Positions 1 to 7,176 of a stretch of DNA of 22,108 nucleotides are shown here, piece by piece. Source of the stretch: Bacillota bacterium. GTDB lineage: Bacteria > Bacillota > Clostridia > Lachnospirales > Lachnospiraceae. Location: contig JAEZUR010000140.1 of NCBI GenBank assembly GCA_023420935.1, forward strand, positions 1 to 22,108. The letters run 5' to 3'. The translations under genes and the position numbers were made by a program. Position 1 is the first letter of the stretch. Each line of letters begins with the position of its first letter. Below the pieces are notes generated by a model. It ran no database searches and was not told the DNA's origin. It was given only the letters and a program-made list of their open reading frames with translations.

Positions 1-1
1 A

Positions 2-1075
2 AAGGATATCTATACCATAAATATACCGGAGGATACCACTCTACAACTTCAGTTGAATTCTAAAATAAAAGACAATGTTTCGGTGAAAGTAGAAAAGGAA
101 GATGGTCAATTTACGGAATCCGGAATCGCAAAATTCGATCCCCTTACGGCTAAAAATAGCCAATATATTTACCGAAAAGAAATTACTAAGGGTAAGTATT
201 TTATTACAGTAGAAACACAGGATGATAGTCAGACAGGGGTATATTCACTTAAAACCCAATGTGATATTTCAATTACTGCAATGATTGCTTCAGAACCCAA
301 AAAAACCGTATGTGTGGGAGATAAATTTACAATCTATCCAGTCATTGCGCCAGCTTATGCCAATGAAGGGGTAACCTATACTACCAGTAATAAAGCCATT
401 GCAACTGTTTCTAGTAAAGGTGTTGTTAAGACACATAAAACGGGTAAAGTAACAATTACCCTAATTGCAAAAAACAATCAAGTGGAAGCAAAAAGTATTA
501 TTACAGTTAAGAATATTCCAGTCAAGAAAGTGAAATTAAATAAGACCAGTTTGACTCTGAAAAAAGGTAATATAGTTACATTAAAAGCATCTGTTCAACC
601 ATCTAACGCTTCCAATAAAAAAATAGCGTGGTCTTCTAGTAACAAATCAGTAGCAACAGTAAGTTCAAAGGGAAAGATAACTGCAATTGGTACTGGAACT
701 TGTACGATTACTGCGAAAACACAATCAGGGGGAAAGAAGACAAAATGCAGAATCATTGTAAAAGCACCCGTGGTAGCTACCCCAAAACCAAGTGAGACTG
801 AAAAACCATCTAATACAGAATCAGATAGTATACCAGTATCTAGTATCAGTGTGGCGAGTTCCATTTCCTTAGAAGTAAACGCTTCCTATAGCTTACACGC
901 TACCTGCTCGCCAAAGAATGCATCCAATAAGAAAATAACCTGGAGTAGTAGTAATTCAAGTATCGCTCGTGTAAATGGAAGTGGTAAGGTAACTGGAGTA
1001 TCAAAAGGTAGTGCGGTCATAACGGTGAAATCCTCTAATGGAAAAAAAGCATATTGCACCGTTTTAGTAAGGTAA
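2..1075 (+). CDS. Surface protein with Big_2 domains (3' part; 5' end outside window)
   Basis: The reading frame is open to the left edge of the window, so the TTG at 53 is not the start and only the C-terminal ~357 residues are present. The first ~90 residues look like a bacterial pre-peptidase C-terminal (PPC) beta-domain: a 'YTINIPEDTTLQL' strand and 'GKYFITVET...TGVYSL' are typical of that fold. Three Big_2 Ig-like repeats follow, each with the pattern 'W/TSSN..IA.V...G.V/ITA...G...IT'. The second and third are separated by a Pro/Thr/Ser/Glu-rich linker near 780-830. Repeats two and three share 'NASNKKI.WSSSN'. No sorting signal or membrane segment is seen at the C-terminus. The role is probably extracellular binding or adhesion. 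The next gene starts 36 bp downstream without an obvious terminator, so co-transcription with the T7SS genes is possible. The family call is good; the function is unknown. Confidence 0.8.
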   Translation, partial: KDIYTINIPEDTTLQLQLNSKIKDNVSVKVEKEDGQFTESGIAKFDPLTAKNSQYIYRKEITKGKYFITVETQDDSQTGVYSLKTQCDISITAMIASEPKKTVCVGDKFTIYPVIAPAYANEGVTYTTSNKAIATVSSKGVVKTHKTGKVTITLIAKNNQVEAKSIITVKNIPVKKVKLNKTSLTLKKGNIVTLKASVQPSNASNKKIAWSSSNKSVATVSSKGKITAIGTGTCTITAKTQSGGKKTKCRIIVKAPVVATPKPSETEKPSNTESDSIPVSSISVASSISLEVNASYSLHATCSPKNASNKKITWSSSNSSIARVNGSGKVTGVSKGSAVITVKSSNGKKAYCTVLVR

Positions 1076-1111
1076 TTGGAATATTAAATAAAGAGAGGGA
1101 GTTATTATTCT

Positions 1112-1402
1112 ATGCAGGAACCTGGAGAGATTAAATTAAATTTAAATGATGCGGCCACCAGTATTGAAAAGCTAAAAACTTGTAAAACCAATCTGCAGAA
1201 TAGTTATGATCAGATTGTGACAGCCCATGCAAGCTTAAAGGCAAACTGGAAAGGTAATAGTGGAACGGCATTTTCTAGCTGTTCCGAGGCAATGGAGAAA
1301 AACTTAATAGGAAGAATTGAGGGATTACAGAAATTAATTGATATGCTTGAAGATTCTAAGCTTCTTTTTGTAGATACAGACTCCAATTTATTTATAGCAT
1401 AA
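1112..1402 (+). CDS. WXG100-like small T7SS protein, effector module 1
   Basis: This is a 96-residue, mostly helical protein with the WXG turn at residues 46-48 (WKG), followed by 'NSGTAFSSC'. That is the helix-turn-helix hairpin arrangement of WXG100/Esx proteins, at the usual length. A GAGGGAG ribosome site sits about 12 bases before the ATG. It heads a run of three small genes (1112, 1428, 1784) ahead of a lipase-type effector, so it is more likely an effector-dedicated partner than the general substrate EsxA encoded at 6783. It has no signal peptide; export would be through the T7SS as a helical complex. Its closest counterpart here is the protein at 15249, which also has W at residue 46 and stands directly before a four-cysteine protein. 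The exact partner is inferred. Confidence 0.8.
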   Translation: MQEPGEIKLNLNDAATSIEKLKTCKTNLQNSYDQIVTAHASLKANWKGNSGTAFSSCSEAMEKNLIGRIEGLQKLIDMLEDSKLLFVDTDSNLFIA

Positions 1403-1427
1403 TAAAATTCAAGGAGGATTTACTTTT

Positions 1428-1784
1428 ATGTCATGCAGATGCACGGATATATTAGACTGCCAAGCAGATATTAGTACAATAGGAGATATGCAGAATTACA
1501 TAGGAAATGCTCAGACGAGGGAGAGTGATATTACAGGAACTTATACCAGTATTTCAACTTATTCCAATCTGTCCTTTATTGTGGATGATATGACAAGATT
1601 AATGAATAAACAGAAAAGTATGAATGTAGATATGTTGGAGTTAATTCCTAACATTTCATCAAAATGCAGTAATGAGATAAGCAATCTAAAAAGTCAATTA
1701 AGTAGTATGCAATCAGAAGATCAAAGTTATCACGAGGAATTAGCGAGACAGGAAAGAGAACGGGAAGAAAGTGAGAGCGAGTAA
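1428..1784 (+). CDS. Four-cysteine helical protein, putative T7SS effector partner (copy 1)
   Basis: This 118-residue protein belongs to no family I can name with confidence. It starts MSCRCTDILDC, giving cysteines at residues 3, 5 and 11, with a fourth at 80, and it ends in a very acidic/basic tail. It aligns without net gaps to the protein at 15564: all four cysteines fall at the same residue numbers and residues 92-105 (SSMQSEDQSYHEEL) are identical. The rest is predicted helical. Size and place resemble the small helical partners of LXG-type toxins (DUF5082/YwqH-like, or TlaA-type partners of TslA), but the cysteine pattern is not one I know from those. A GGAGG ribosome site lies upstream. 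Its TAA stop overlaps the next ATG (TAATG), indicating translational coupling to the 99-residue WXG-like protein. The gene is certain; the partner role is inference. Confidence 0.75.
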   Translation: MSCRCTDILDCQADISTIGDMQNYIGNAQTRESDITGTYTSISTYSNLSFIVDDMTRLMNKQKSMNVDMLELIPNISSKCSNEISNLKSQLSSMQSEDQSYHEELARQEREREESESE

Positions 1785-2083
1785 TGGAATTTCAGGTTGA
1801 TTTGAATTCAGTTTGTGAAGAAATAAACGCCTATAATAAGATGATAAATGAAATATCGGAAATTTCAAAATCGGTTGGCTCCATTGCAGAAGATCTAAAG
1901 GATAAAAGTTGGAGCGGAACAGCAACGGTGGAGTACGAGAAAAGAATGAAAGAGTGGCAATCCCAGATGGGGAAATTCCTAGAGGATGCATTCTTAGTGA
2001 ATAAAGTGTTAGCGGATACCTTAAATGAGGAGACGGTGGATATGCAGATGCTGTGTAATGATTTTATTGATTGGTTGGAGTGA
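1784..2083 (+). CDS. WXG100-like small T7SS protein, coupled to the four-cysteine protein
   Basis: This 99-residue protein is helical throughout, with the WXG turn at residues 43-45 (WSG) in the context 'DKSWSGTATVEYEKRMKEW'. That is close to the DUF5344/YwqI and WXG100 type. The ATG overlaps the stop of the upstream four-cysteine gene by one base, so the two are probably made in equal amounts and may form a heterodimer. Known T7SS effectors commonly need two small helical partners to build the export signal. This pair, upstream of the lipase-type effector, would fit as TlaA1/TlaA2-like partners, although the sequence alone does not prove the pairing. It is followed by a 252-bp stretch holding a large hairpin element rather than directly by the effector. 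Confidence 0.75.
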   Translation: MEFQVDLNSVCEEINAYNKMINEISEISKSVGSIAEDLKDKSWSGTATVEYEKRMKEWQSQMGKFLEDAFLVNKVLADTLNEETVDMQMLCNDFIDWLE

Positions 2084-2105
2084 AGATATTTTGATTTCAT
2101 GGTGA

Positions 2106-2244
2106 CATTGCGAAACAGCACAGTTTACTGAAGTTTCTGCACCCCGGATACAATTCCTCCGCTCCAACGCTCCATCCGCTTAACTTCCGCTCCGGAATTG
2201 TATCCGGGGTGCAGAAACTACTGTAGGTGTTGAGTTTCGCAATG
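2106..2244. repeat. Large nested inverted-repeat (hairpin) element, MITE/REP-like
   Basis: This fills most of the 252-bp gap between 2083 and 2336. A perfect 26-bp inverted repeat (2132-2157 with 2194-2219, core GCACCCCGGATACAATTCC) encloses a 36-base loop bounded by two copies of TCCGCTCC. It is itself enclosed by a second perfect 11-bp inverted repeat, CATTGCGAAAC (2106-2116) with GTTTCGCAATG (2234-2244). The stretches between the arms pair partly, so the 139 bases can fold as one almost continuous stem. The element is visibly richer in G+C than its surroundings. No U-tract follows on either strand, which argues against a simple terminator. It carries no coding sequence, which suits a mobile non-autonomous hairpin repeat or an RNA processing site. 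Confidence 0.75.
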
Positions 2245-2335
2245 AAAAAATATTAGATCCATATGAGGTGATTTCAAGCTTACATTTAGAACTTAATATA
2301 AGTGTGGAATGCATAAATAGACTGGAGAATAGATT

Positions 2336-3139
2336 GTGGATATAAAAGAGGACAAGAAAAAATACCAAGCAGCAAATTATATAAATGAGGATAGGTTGCA
2401 AGATAAAAAATATATAAAAAAACGATTACAATCAAAAATAATATTTTTTGTGGTTTGTAGTGTTTCAGTAGCATTCATACTAGCAATCATTGGATGTTTT
2501 ATTTATCGACATGTAACAGGCCCGTCTTTGGAAAAAATGATGAGCTATATGGAAGAAAAATATGGGGAAGAATTTGAGGTAGAGGCGTTGAATACCCAAG
2601 TTTGGACAGCAACTTATACAGGAATACAAGTAAAGTCTGCAAAATTTCCTGAAGAGGTAATAAATGTAATAACATATAAAAATGGAACTAAGAGAATCTA
2701 TGAAGATAATTATATATCGATACTAAGAAGGAATGATTTTAATGCAGCTTATCAGGATCAAGTTAATAAGGTTTATAAAAAATCATTGGTTTTTGCTACG
2801 TCAATATCAGCTTATCTTACGTTACCATCAGAGATTGATCAAAGTACAGAAATTAATGATATTTTAAGCAATCCTGATGTAAGAGCAAGTGTTAGTATAT
2901 ATGTTGAAGATGACTCAAAAAATAAGGATGAACAGATTGATGAATTGAGATTACTTTTAAAAGAAAAAAAATGGTTGAGTACAATAACTATATATTATGT
3001 TAAAGAAGATTTATTAAATAATATATCATGGGAAAATCGAAATGACATAATGAATAAAAATAAGAATTGTTATTTGTATGGAAAAATGATAATAGCAAGA
3101 GATTTTGAAATAAAAAGTTTAAGATGGGAGGTGTATTAA
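2336..3139 (+). CDS. Single-pass membrane protein, candidate immunity protein (copy 1)
   Basis: The GTG start at 2336 is set by GGAG eight bases upstream, and the same arrangement is conserved before the paralogue at 3221. The 267 residues comprise a positively charged N-terminus (about 1-34), one hydrophobic helix (about 35-57) and a ~210-residue hydrophilic domain. The charge distribution predicts an extracytoplasmic C-terminal domain. No lipobox or catalytic motif is visible and I do not recognise the family. It is a tandem duplicate of the next gene, sharing 'EKMM.YMEEKYGEEFEV' and 'LP.EID'. Its position directly before a secreted lipase-like toxin suggests an immunity protein held on the outer face of the membrane, by analogy with the TilA lipoproteins that neutralise TslA. 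That role is inferred from context only. Confidence 0.7.
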   Translation: MDIKEDKKKYQAANYINEDRLQDKKYIKKRLQSKIIFFVVCSVSVAFILAIIGCFIYRHVTGPSLEKMMSYMEEKYGEEFEVEALNTQVWTATYTGIQVKSAKFPEEVINVITYKNGTKRIYEDNYISILRRNDFNAAYQDQVNKVYKKSLVFATSISAYLTLPSEIDQSTEINDILSNPDVRASVSIYVEDDSKNKDEQIDELRLLLKEKKWLSTITIYYVKEDLLNNISWENRNDIMNKNKNCYLYGKMIIARDFEIKSLRWEVY

Positions 3140-3220
3140 GTATAGTTATGACTAAATAACCGCGATGTATGTTTATAGAATATATAGACATAGTAATTTA
3201 TTTTGATTGGAGATTAGATT

Positions 3221-4030
3221 GTGGATATAAAAGAAGACAAGAAAAAATACCAAGCAGCAACATATATAAATGAGGAAAGTTTGCATGATATAAAACATAA
3301 TAAAAAAAGATTACAATCAAAGATTATATTTTTTGTGGTTTGTAGTATTTCAGTAGCATTATTATTAGCAATCATCGGCTATATTGTATACAGACAAGCA
3401 ACCGCTCCGACATTAGAAAAAATGATGAACTACATGGAAGAAAAATATGGAGAAGAATTTGAAGTTATAGCAGTTAATACACAAACTGAAACTTCGTCAC
3501 GACCTAAAATTCAAATTAAATCATATAAATTTCCAAATGATATCATAACTGTATCAACATATCGTAAGGATGGAAAGAGAGTATATGAGGATAGTTATAT
3601 ACCAATACTTAGACGAGATGAATTTAATTTAGTGTATCAGGAATTAGTTAGTGAGGTATATAAGAATTCTAAAACATATGTAGACTCAGTAGCGTCATAT
3701 ATAACCTTACCAACAGAAATAGATAAAAAAACTAAGATTGAAGATATATTAAGTAATCATCAGGTTAATATTTGCATAAGTGCATATGTGGTAGATGATG
3801 AGTCTAAAAAAGAAGAGCAGATGGAACAGTTGAGATTAATGTTAAAAGAAAAAAGATGGGATACAACTGTAGATATATGCTATGTAGATGAAGCAATATT
3901 AAATAAGCTAACTTATAAAAATAGGGTAAACATTCTAGGACAAAAAGGAAGTTGTTATTTATATGGTAGTATGATAATGTCAGATGATTTTGAAGTAACT
4001 GATATTGAATGGAGTGATGGAAATGATTAA
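3221..4030 (+). CDS. Single-pass membrane protein, candidate immunity protein (copy 2)
   Basis: This 269-residue paralogue of the preceding gene also starts with GTG behind a GGAGA site. The first ~50 bases, including the ribosome site, are nearly identical to those at 2336, so the duplication included the start region. Topology is the same: a basic N-terminus, a helix at about 35-57 (IIFFVVCSISVALLLAII) and an outside domain of ~210 residues. Similarity is strongest in the N-terminal third and in the 'LPTEID...IEDILSN' region. The central strand around residues 85-100 differs more, as would be expected if the copies bind different toxin variants. Its stop overlaps the start of the lipase effector by eight bases, so the two are translationally coupled, the typical layout of an immunity-effector pair. 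The function is inferred. Confidence 0.72.
   Translation: MDIKEDKKKYQAATYINEESLHDIKHNKKRLQSKIIFFVVCSISVALLLAIIGYIVYRQATAPTLEKMMNYMEEKYGEEFEVIAVNTQTETSSRPKIQIKSYKFPNDIITVSTYRKDGKRVYEDSYIPILRRDEFNLVYQELVSEVYKNSKTYVDSVASYITLPTEIDKKTKIEDILSNHQVNICISAYVVDDESKKEEQMEQLRLMLKEKRWDTTVDICYVDEAILNKLTYKNRVNILGQKGSCYLYGSMIMSDDFEVTDIEWSDGND
4011..4014 (+). promoter_or_regulatory. Ribosome binding site that sets the lipase-effector start
   Basis: GGAG lies eight bases before ATG 4023, inside the end of the upstream gene. The earlier in-frame TTG (4005), GTG (4014) and ATG (4017) have no such site at a proper distance, so translation most likely starts at 4023. Confidence 0.65.
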
Positions 4031-6635
4031 TAATTCATTAAAAGAACAAGTTGAAAATGACGGAACGAATCAGGCTGCTATACTAGATTTATTAATGTAT
4101 TTTGATTTAGATAGTTTAAAACCTAATAATACAACACAATATACTGTCAGTAAAGCGTTAAAAAGGATAGAAGATAAAATTGATGATATTGCGGAGGATG
4201 ATAAATATGCTCCAGAATACCTAAAAGTATTGCAGGCATATGCTAAATCCAATCCCGATTTTGAAAAACTTGAAATAACCAATATTGCAACAAAAGAAGA
4301 TGGCTACACCAGTCCTAACGGACTCAACGCTGCAGTTTTCACAGATGATAAGAATAATGTAACCGTTGCATATCGCGGAACTGGCAGTGGTGAGTGGATT
4401 GATAACGGTAAGGGATTAGGTGCTGTAGACGTTGGATCACAGAAAGATAGTGAACAACAAGCAGAAGCGATGCGATATTTTGAAGATGTGGTGGAGGCAA
4501 ATGGTTATAATAATGGGGACTATCATATCACGATTACCGGCCATTCAAAAGGAGGTAATAAGGCTCAATATGTGACGTTGATGTCTAATTACGCTGACTT
4601 AATAGATGTATGTGTCAATTATGATGGACAAGGATTTTCTCCGGAAGCAATCGAGCAATTTAAGTTATATTTAGGTGACAAATATGATGAATATATTAAT
4701 AAGATGTATTTAATAGCAGCTGATAACGATTATGTAAATGAATTAGGGGTAAGAACCATTATACCCAATGAACACAGGAGTTATTACAAAGCTGGATGTG
4801 GTTGGGGATTACAGAATAATCATTATCCACATGTTATATTTGATCCGACTACAGGTGGTTTTAAGGAACAAGCAGATGGACCAGGTCCATTAACCGATTA
4901 TTTAAGTCATTTAATGGATGAGGTAATGGATTTAACTCCAGGTGAGCGTAATATCCTTTCAGAAGGGTTGATGAGTATTGCACAATGTACGCTTGGTAAA
5001 GAACAGAATATTGTAAATGGAGAGAAGTGTAACTGGTCTAGTGCTGCTATAGCAGCGTTGTATTTAGGAGCTTACATCGGTGCAACGTTTGATGAAGAAG
5101 TAGGACGCTTAATAATAGGTCAAGTAAGCCAAAGTCTTGGATCACTTGAGAAAGAAGTTCTTACAAAGATAAACACGGTAGTTACCAATATAACAAGTGA
5201 GGCAAAAGTAGATGTTGCATTTGTAACCACGTCTGTTAAGCAAGCACTTGTGGATATTAATACCTTAGTTGAGGATGCTACCCAGGATATTCAGAATTTT
5301 TTGAATCAAGTTGACGTAGTGGTGAAAGAAGCAATTTGTAGCTTTACAAATCAATTGCAAAAGGATCTATTGGAATTTAGAGATAATGTTACCAATAAAG
5401 TAAATGGTGCAATTGAAATAGTTGAGAATATCACTGTTAAGTCTGTAGAAGAGGCTAAAAATATTGCCTTTATAGCTCTAAATACTGTTGAAGCTACCAT
5501 TGTAACTGGAATTAAAGAAGTGGAAGATACGGTAAACCAGTTTACTAGTGAAGCAGCTGATTCATTACATGAATTAAGTGATATGGCTAATATCATTGCA
5601 ACATCATCTGCAGGAATGAACAGTGTGTCAGGTAAAATAACATCATTTGCAGCAATTTTGATTAGTGAGGTCAGTGAGGTAGCTGCAGATAAAGTAGATA
5701 TCATCAATGTGCTAGTAGAAAATCAATTTGATATAGTAATAGATTTTATTGATTCTGAAATGAATAAAATTAAAAACTATCTATCTACTCTTTGCAACAG
5801 TATACAAGAGAATGTTAGGAATTTTGCAGAAGGTTTAAAAGATGGAATTGATAATTTTGCAGACTTTCTCCATTCGAAAGCAGCAAATATGATTGATGAT
5901 ATAAAAGTGACTGTAACAGAGAAAGTAGATTCACTTACTTTAGAGGTAAAAGATAAAGTCAATGAATTTGAATACAAGATAAAAGCAGAAATTAACGCAT
6001 TAACAGATATCACGACAGCATGCCAGAAATTTATAAATACTGGATTAGATCAAATTCGTAATACTACAGAAAAACTCGCAGCATTATCCATTGAAGATTG
6101 TAGAGAGATTACCAATGAACTATTTAAGAAAATATGGGATGCTACGAATCCAGATGAATTATCTTGGATGCGTAAAGTAGCACTGCAAAAAATTTCACTG
6201 TTGTTCCAAACAAATAATGCTATCACAAATTTTGCTATGAATGGGGATAGTATGTATCTTGAAACAGGTTCTTTCATAGAGGGCAAAGACTTTTCGGTCA
6301 TGGATTTGAAATATACGCAAGCAACAGGACGGGTTGGATTAGAATTTGATTTAATTCCTAAGATCACAAGCCTTGCGAATCTAATTGTTACTGAATACAA
6401 TCCGCAAGTCAAAGGCTATCTGGAGCAAGCAGAACTAAAATGTTCTCAGCTACGATTTAGTTCATTAAATATTAGTCAGGAGTTACAAGATTGTTATGCT
6501 TCCATTGAAAGACAGAATAGATCACTAAATAATTTCGTTACTCAGTTAGGTACATATAAGAAAAAGGTAGAAGACATGGAAGAGGATATTGTTACTCGCT
6601 TAGGAACGATAAAGGTTGATTGTAAGTTATCTTAA
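4023..6635 (+). CDS. T7SS effector with N-terminal lipase domain and C-terminal helical export domain (TslA-like)
   Basis: The protein has 870 residues. Residues ~60-290 form an alpha/beta-hydrolase of the Mbeg1-like/DUF2974 lipase type, with 'VTVAYRGTG' and the nucleophile elbow GHSKGG with Ser175. Asp201 lies in NYDGQG; Asp234 or Asp236 and His267 or His270 are candidates for the rest of the triad. Residues ~330-700 are long helices with a coiled-coil look. The last ~170 residues contain further helices ending in 'LGTYKKKVEDMEEDIV'. There is no signal peptide. Putting the enzyme first and the helical targeting part last is the reverse of LXG toxins and matches the layout of Staphylococcus aureus TslA, a T7SS phospholipase A. 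Likely substrates are membrane phospholipids of competing cells. Small helical genes upstream could be the export partners and the two membrane proteins the immunity. Enzyme class is well supported; TslA-type export is inferred. Confidence 0.82.
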   Translation: MINNSLKEQVENDGTNQAAILDLLMYFDLDSLKPNNTTQYTVSKALKRIEDKIDDIAEDDKYAPEYLKVLQAYAKSNPDFEKLEITNIATKEDGYTSPNGLNAAVFTDDKNNVTVAYRGTGSGEWIDNGKGLGAVDVGSQKDSEQQAEAMRYFEDVVEANGYNNGDYHITITGHSKGGNKAQYVTLMSNYADLIDVCVNYDGQGFSPEAIEQFKLYLGDKYDEYINKMYLIAADNDYVNELGVRTIIPNEHRSYYKAGCGWGLQNNHYPHVIFDPTTGGFKEQADGPGPLTDYLSHLMDEVMDLTPGERNILSEGLMSIAQCTLGKEQNIVNGEKCNWSSAAIAALYLGAYIGATFDEEVGRLIIGQVSQSLGSLEKEVLTKINTVVTNITSEAKVDVAFVTTSVKQALVDINTLVEDATQDIQNFLNQVDVVVKEAICSFTNQLQKDLLEFRDNVTNKVNGAIEIVENITVKSVEEAKNIAFIALNTVEATIVTGIKEVEDTVNQFTSEAADSLHELSDMANIIATSSAGMNSVSGKITSFAAILISEVSEVAADKVDIINVLVENQFDIVIDFIDSEMNKIKNYLSTLCNSIQENVRNFAEGLKDGIDNFADFLHSKAANMIDDIKVTVTEKVDSLTLEVKDKVNEFEYKIKAEINALTDITTACQKFINTGLDQIRNTTEKLAALSIEDCREITNELFKKIWDATNPDELSWMRKVALQKISLLFQTNNAITNFAMNGDSMYLETGSFIEGKDFSVMDLKYTQATGRVGLEFDLIPKITSLANLIVTEYNPQVKGYLEQAELKCSQLRFSSLNISQELQDCYASIERQNRSLNNFVTQLGTYKKKVEDMEEDIVTRLGTIKVDCKLS

Positions 6636-6656
6636 TTCAATCTTTATCTTGTACAA

Positions 6657-6704
6657 AGATAGTAACAAGGAGAGTAATAGAGATAGTAACAAGGAGAGTT
6701 ATAG
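6657..6704. repeat. Two tandem 24-bp direct repeats upstream of esxA
   Basis: Two adjacent 24-base units (6657-6680 and 6681-6704), each starting AGATAGTAACAAGGAGAG, differ at one base (AATAG versus TATAG). They lie in the 147-bp gap between the effector and esxA, downstream of the effector stop. Each unit contains AAGGAG, which resembles a ribosome site but precedes no open frame of note. This could be slippage or a binding site for a regulator of the core operon; nothing in the sequence decides between them. Confidence 0.6.
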
Positions 6705-6717
6705 AACGTAAGAAGGG

Positions 6718-6746
6718 TTGTTATTCCTACATAAGTAGTGATTAAT
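6718..6746 (+). promoter_or_regulatory. Possible sigma-A-type promoter for the T7SS core genes
   Basis: TTGTTA (6718-6723) and ATTAAT (6741-6746) are separated by 17 bases, about 37 bases before esxA. Both boxes are imperfect matches to the consensus, and AT-rich sequence gives many such chance matches. The position, in the widest gap before the core genes, is the main support. Confidence 0.25.
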
Positions 6747-6782
6747 AATAAATAATAAAAAGGAAAGATGAGGTAGAGTAAT

Positions 6783-7079
6783 ATGGCATCACAAATCAGA
6801 ATAACACCAGAAAGAATGGTGGATCGAGCAAAAGAGTTTAATACAGAAGGAACGAATTTCCAAGATGTAGTTACTAAAATGACAAGTTTAGTGGACATAC
6901 TTCAGGAAGAATGGGAAGGCCAGGCAAGTGCATCCTTTAAAGAACAATTTGATTCATTAAAACCAGGATTCCAAAAAGTAAGAGAGTTGATTGATGATAT
7001 TGCAGAACAATTAGTTGATACAGCACATGCTCTTGAGACTCTTGATGGTGAAATCTCTTCAAAAATAGCAGGTAAATAA
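6783..7079 (+). CDS. esxA: WXG100 family T7SS substrate EsxA/YukE
   Basis: This 98-residue protein is the most canonical WXG100 member in the window: W44-E45-G46 in 'EEWEGQASASFKEQF', two helices either side, and a C-terminal helix ending in 'ALETLDGEI'. EsxA-type proteins form helical-hairpin homodimers that are themselves secreted and are needed for secretion of other substrates. The ATG follows a GATGAGGT site by about nine bases. It stands first in the core set (esxA, esaB, essB, essC), the usual order in Firmicutes, and is followed by a strong hairpin that may raise its transcript level above that of the downstream genes. The two other stand-alone WXG-like proteins before the effectors, and the coupled one at 1784, are clearly more divergent. 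Confidence 0.93.
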   Translation: MASQIRITPERMVDRAKEFNTEGTNFQDVVTKMTSLVDILQEEWEGQASASFKEQFDSLKPGFQKVRELIDDIAEQLVDTAHALETLDGEISSKIAGK

Positions 7080-7086
7080 AAAGTAT

Positions 7087-7116
7087 CCCCTTCCATTCTA
7101 TCTGGGATGGAGGGGG
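7087..7116 (+). promoter_or_regulatory. Hairpin between esxA and esaB (attenuator or mRNA stabiliser)
   Basis: CCCCTTCCAT (7087-7096) pairs with ATGGAGGGGG (7107-7116) as a 10-bp stem with one G-U pair, starting seven bases after the esxA stop. No run of T follows, so complete termination is unlikely. The position suggests partial read-through or protection of the esxA transcript from 3' decay, which would give more EsxA than machinery. Confidence 0.55.
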
Positions 7117-7176
7117 TATTGTGGGTGTGCCCAATAGTTGCAATGTCTCCATAAATTGTGGAAAGGATGATATGAT

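Noticed and set aside
2132..2219. Reading the 26-bp inverted repeat as an intrinsic terminator
   Set aside because: The stem is much longer than usual, the loop is 36 bases, and no T-run follows on either strand.
4005..4022. Earlier starts (TTG 4005, GTG 4014, ATG 4017) for the lipase effector
   Set aside because: The only good ribosome site, GGAG at 4011-4014, is spaced correctly for ATG 4023 and not for the others.
5351..6412. Minus-strand open frames of 78-120 residues opposite the helical part of the lipase effector
   Set aside because: They are antisense shadows of a repetitive helical coding region, without ribosome sites or recognisable domains.
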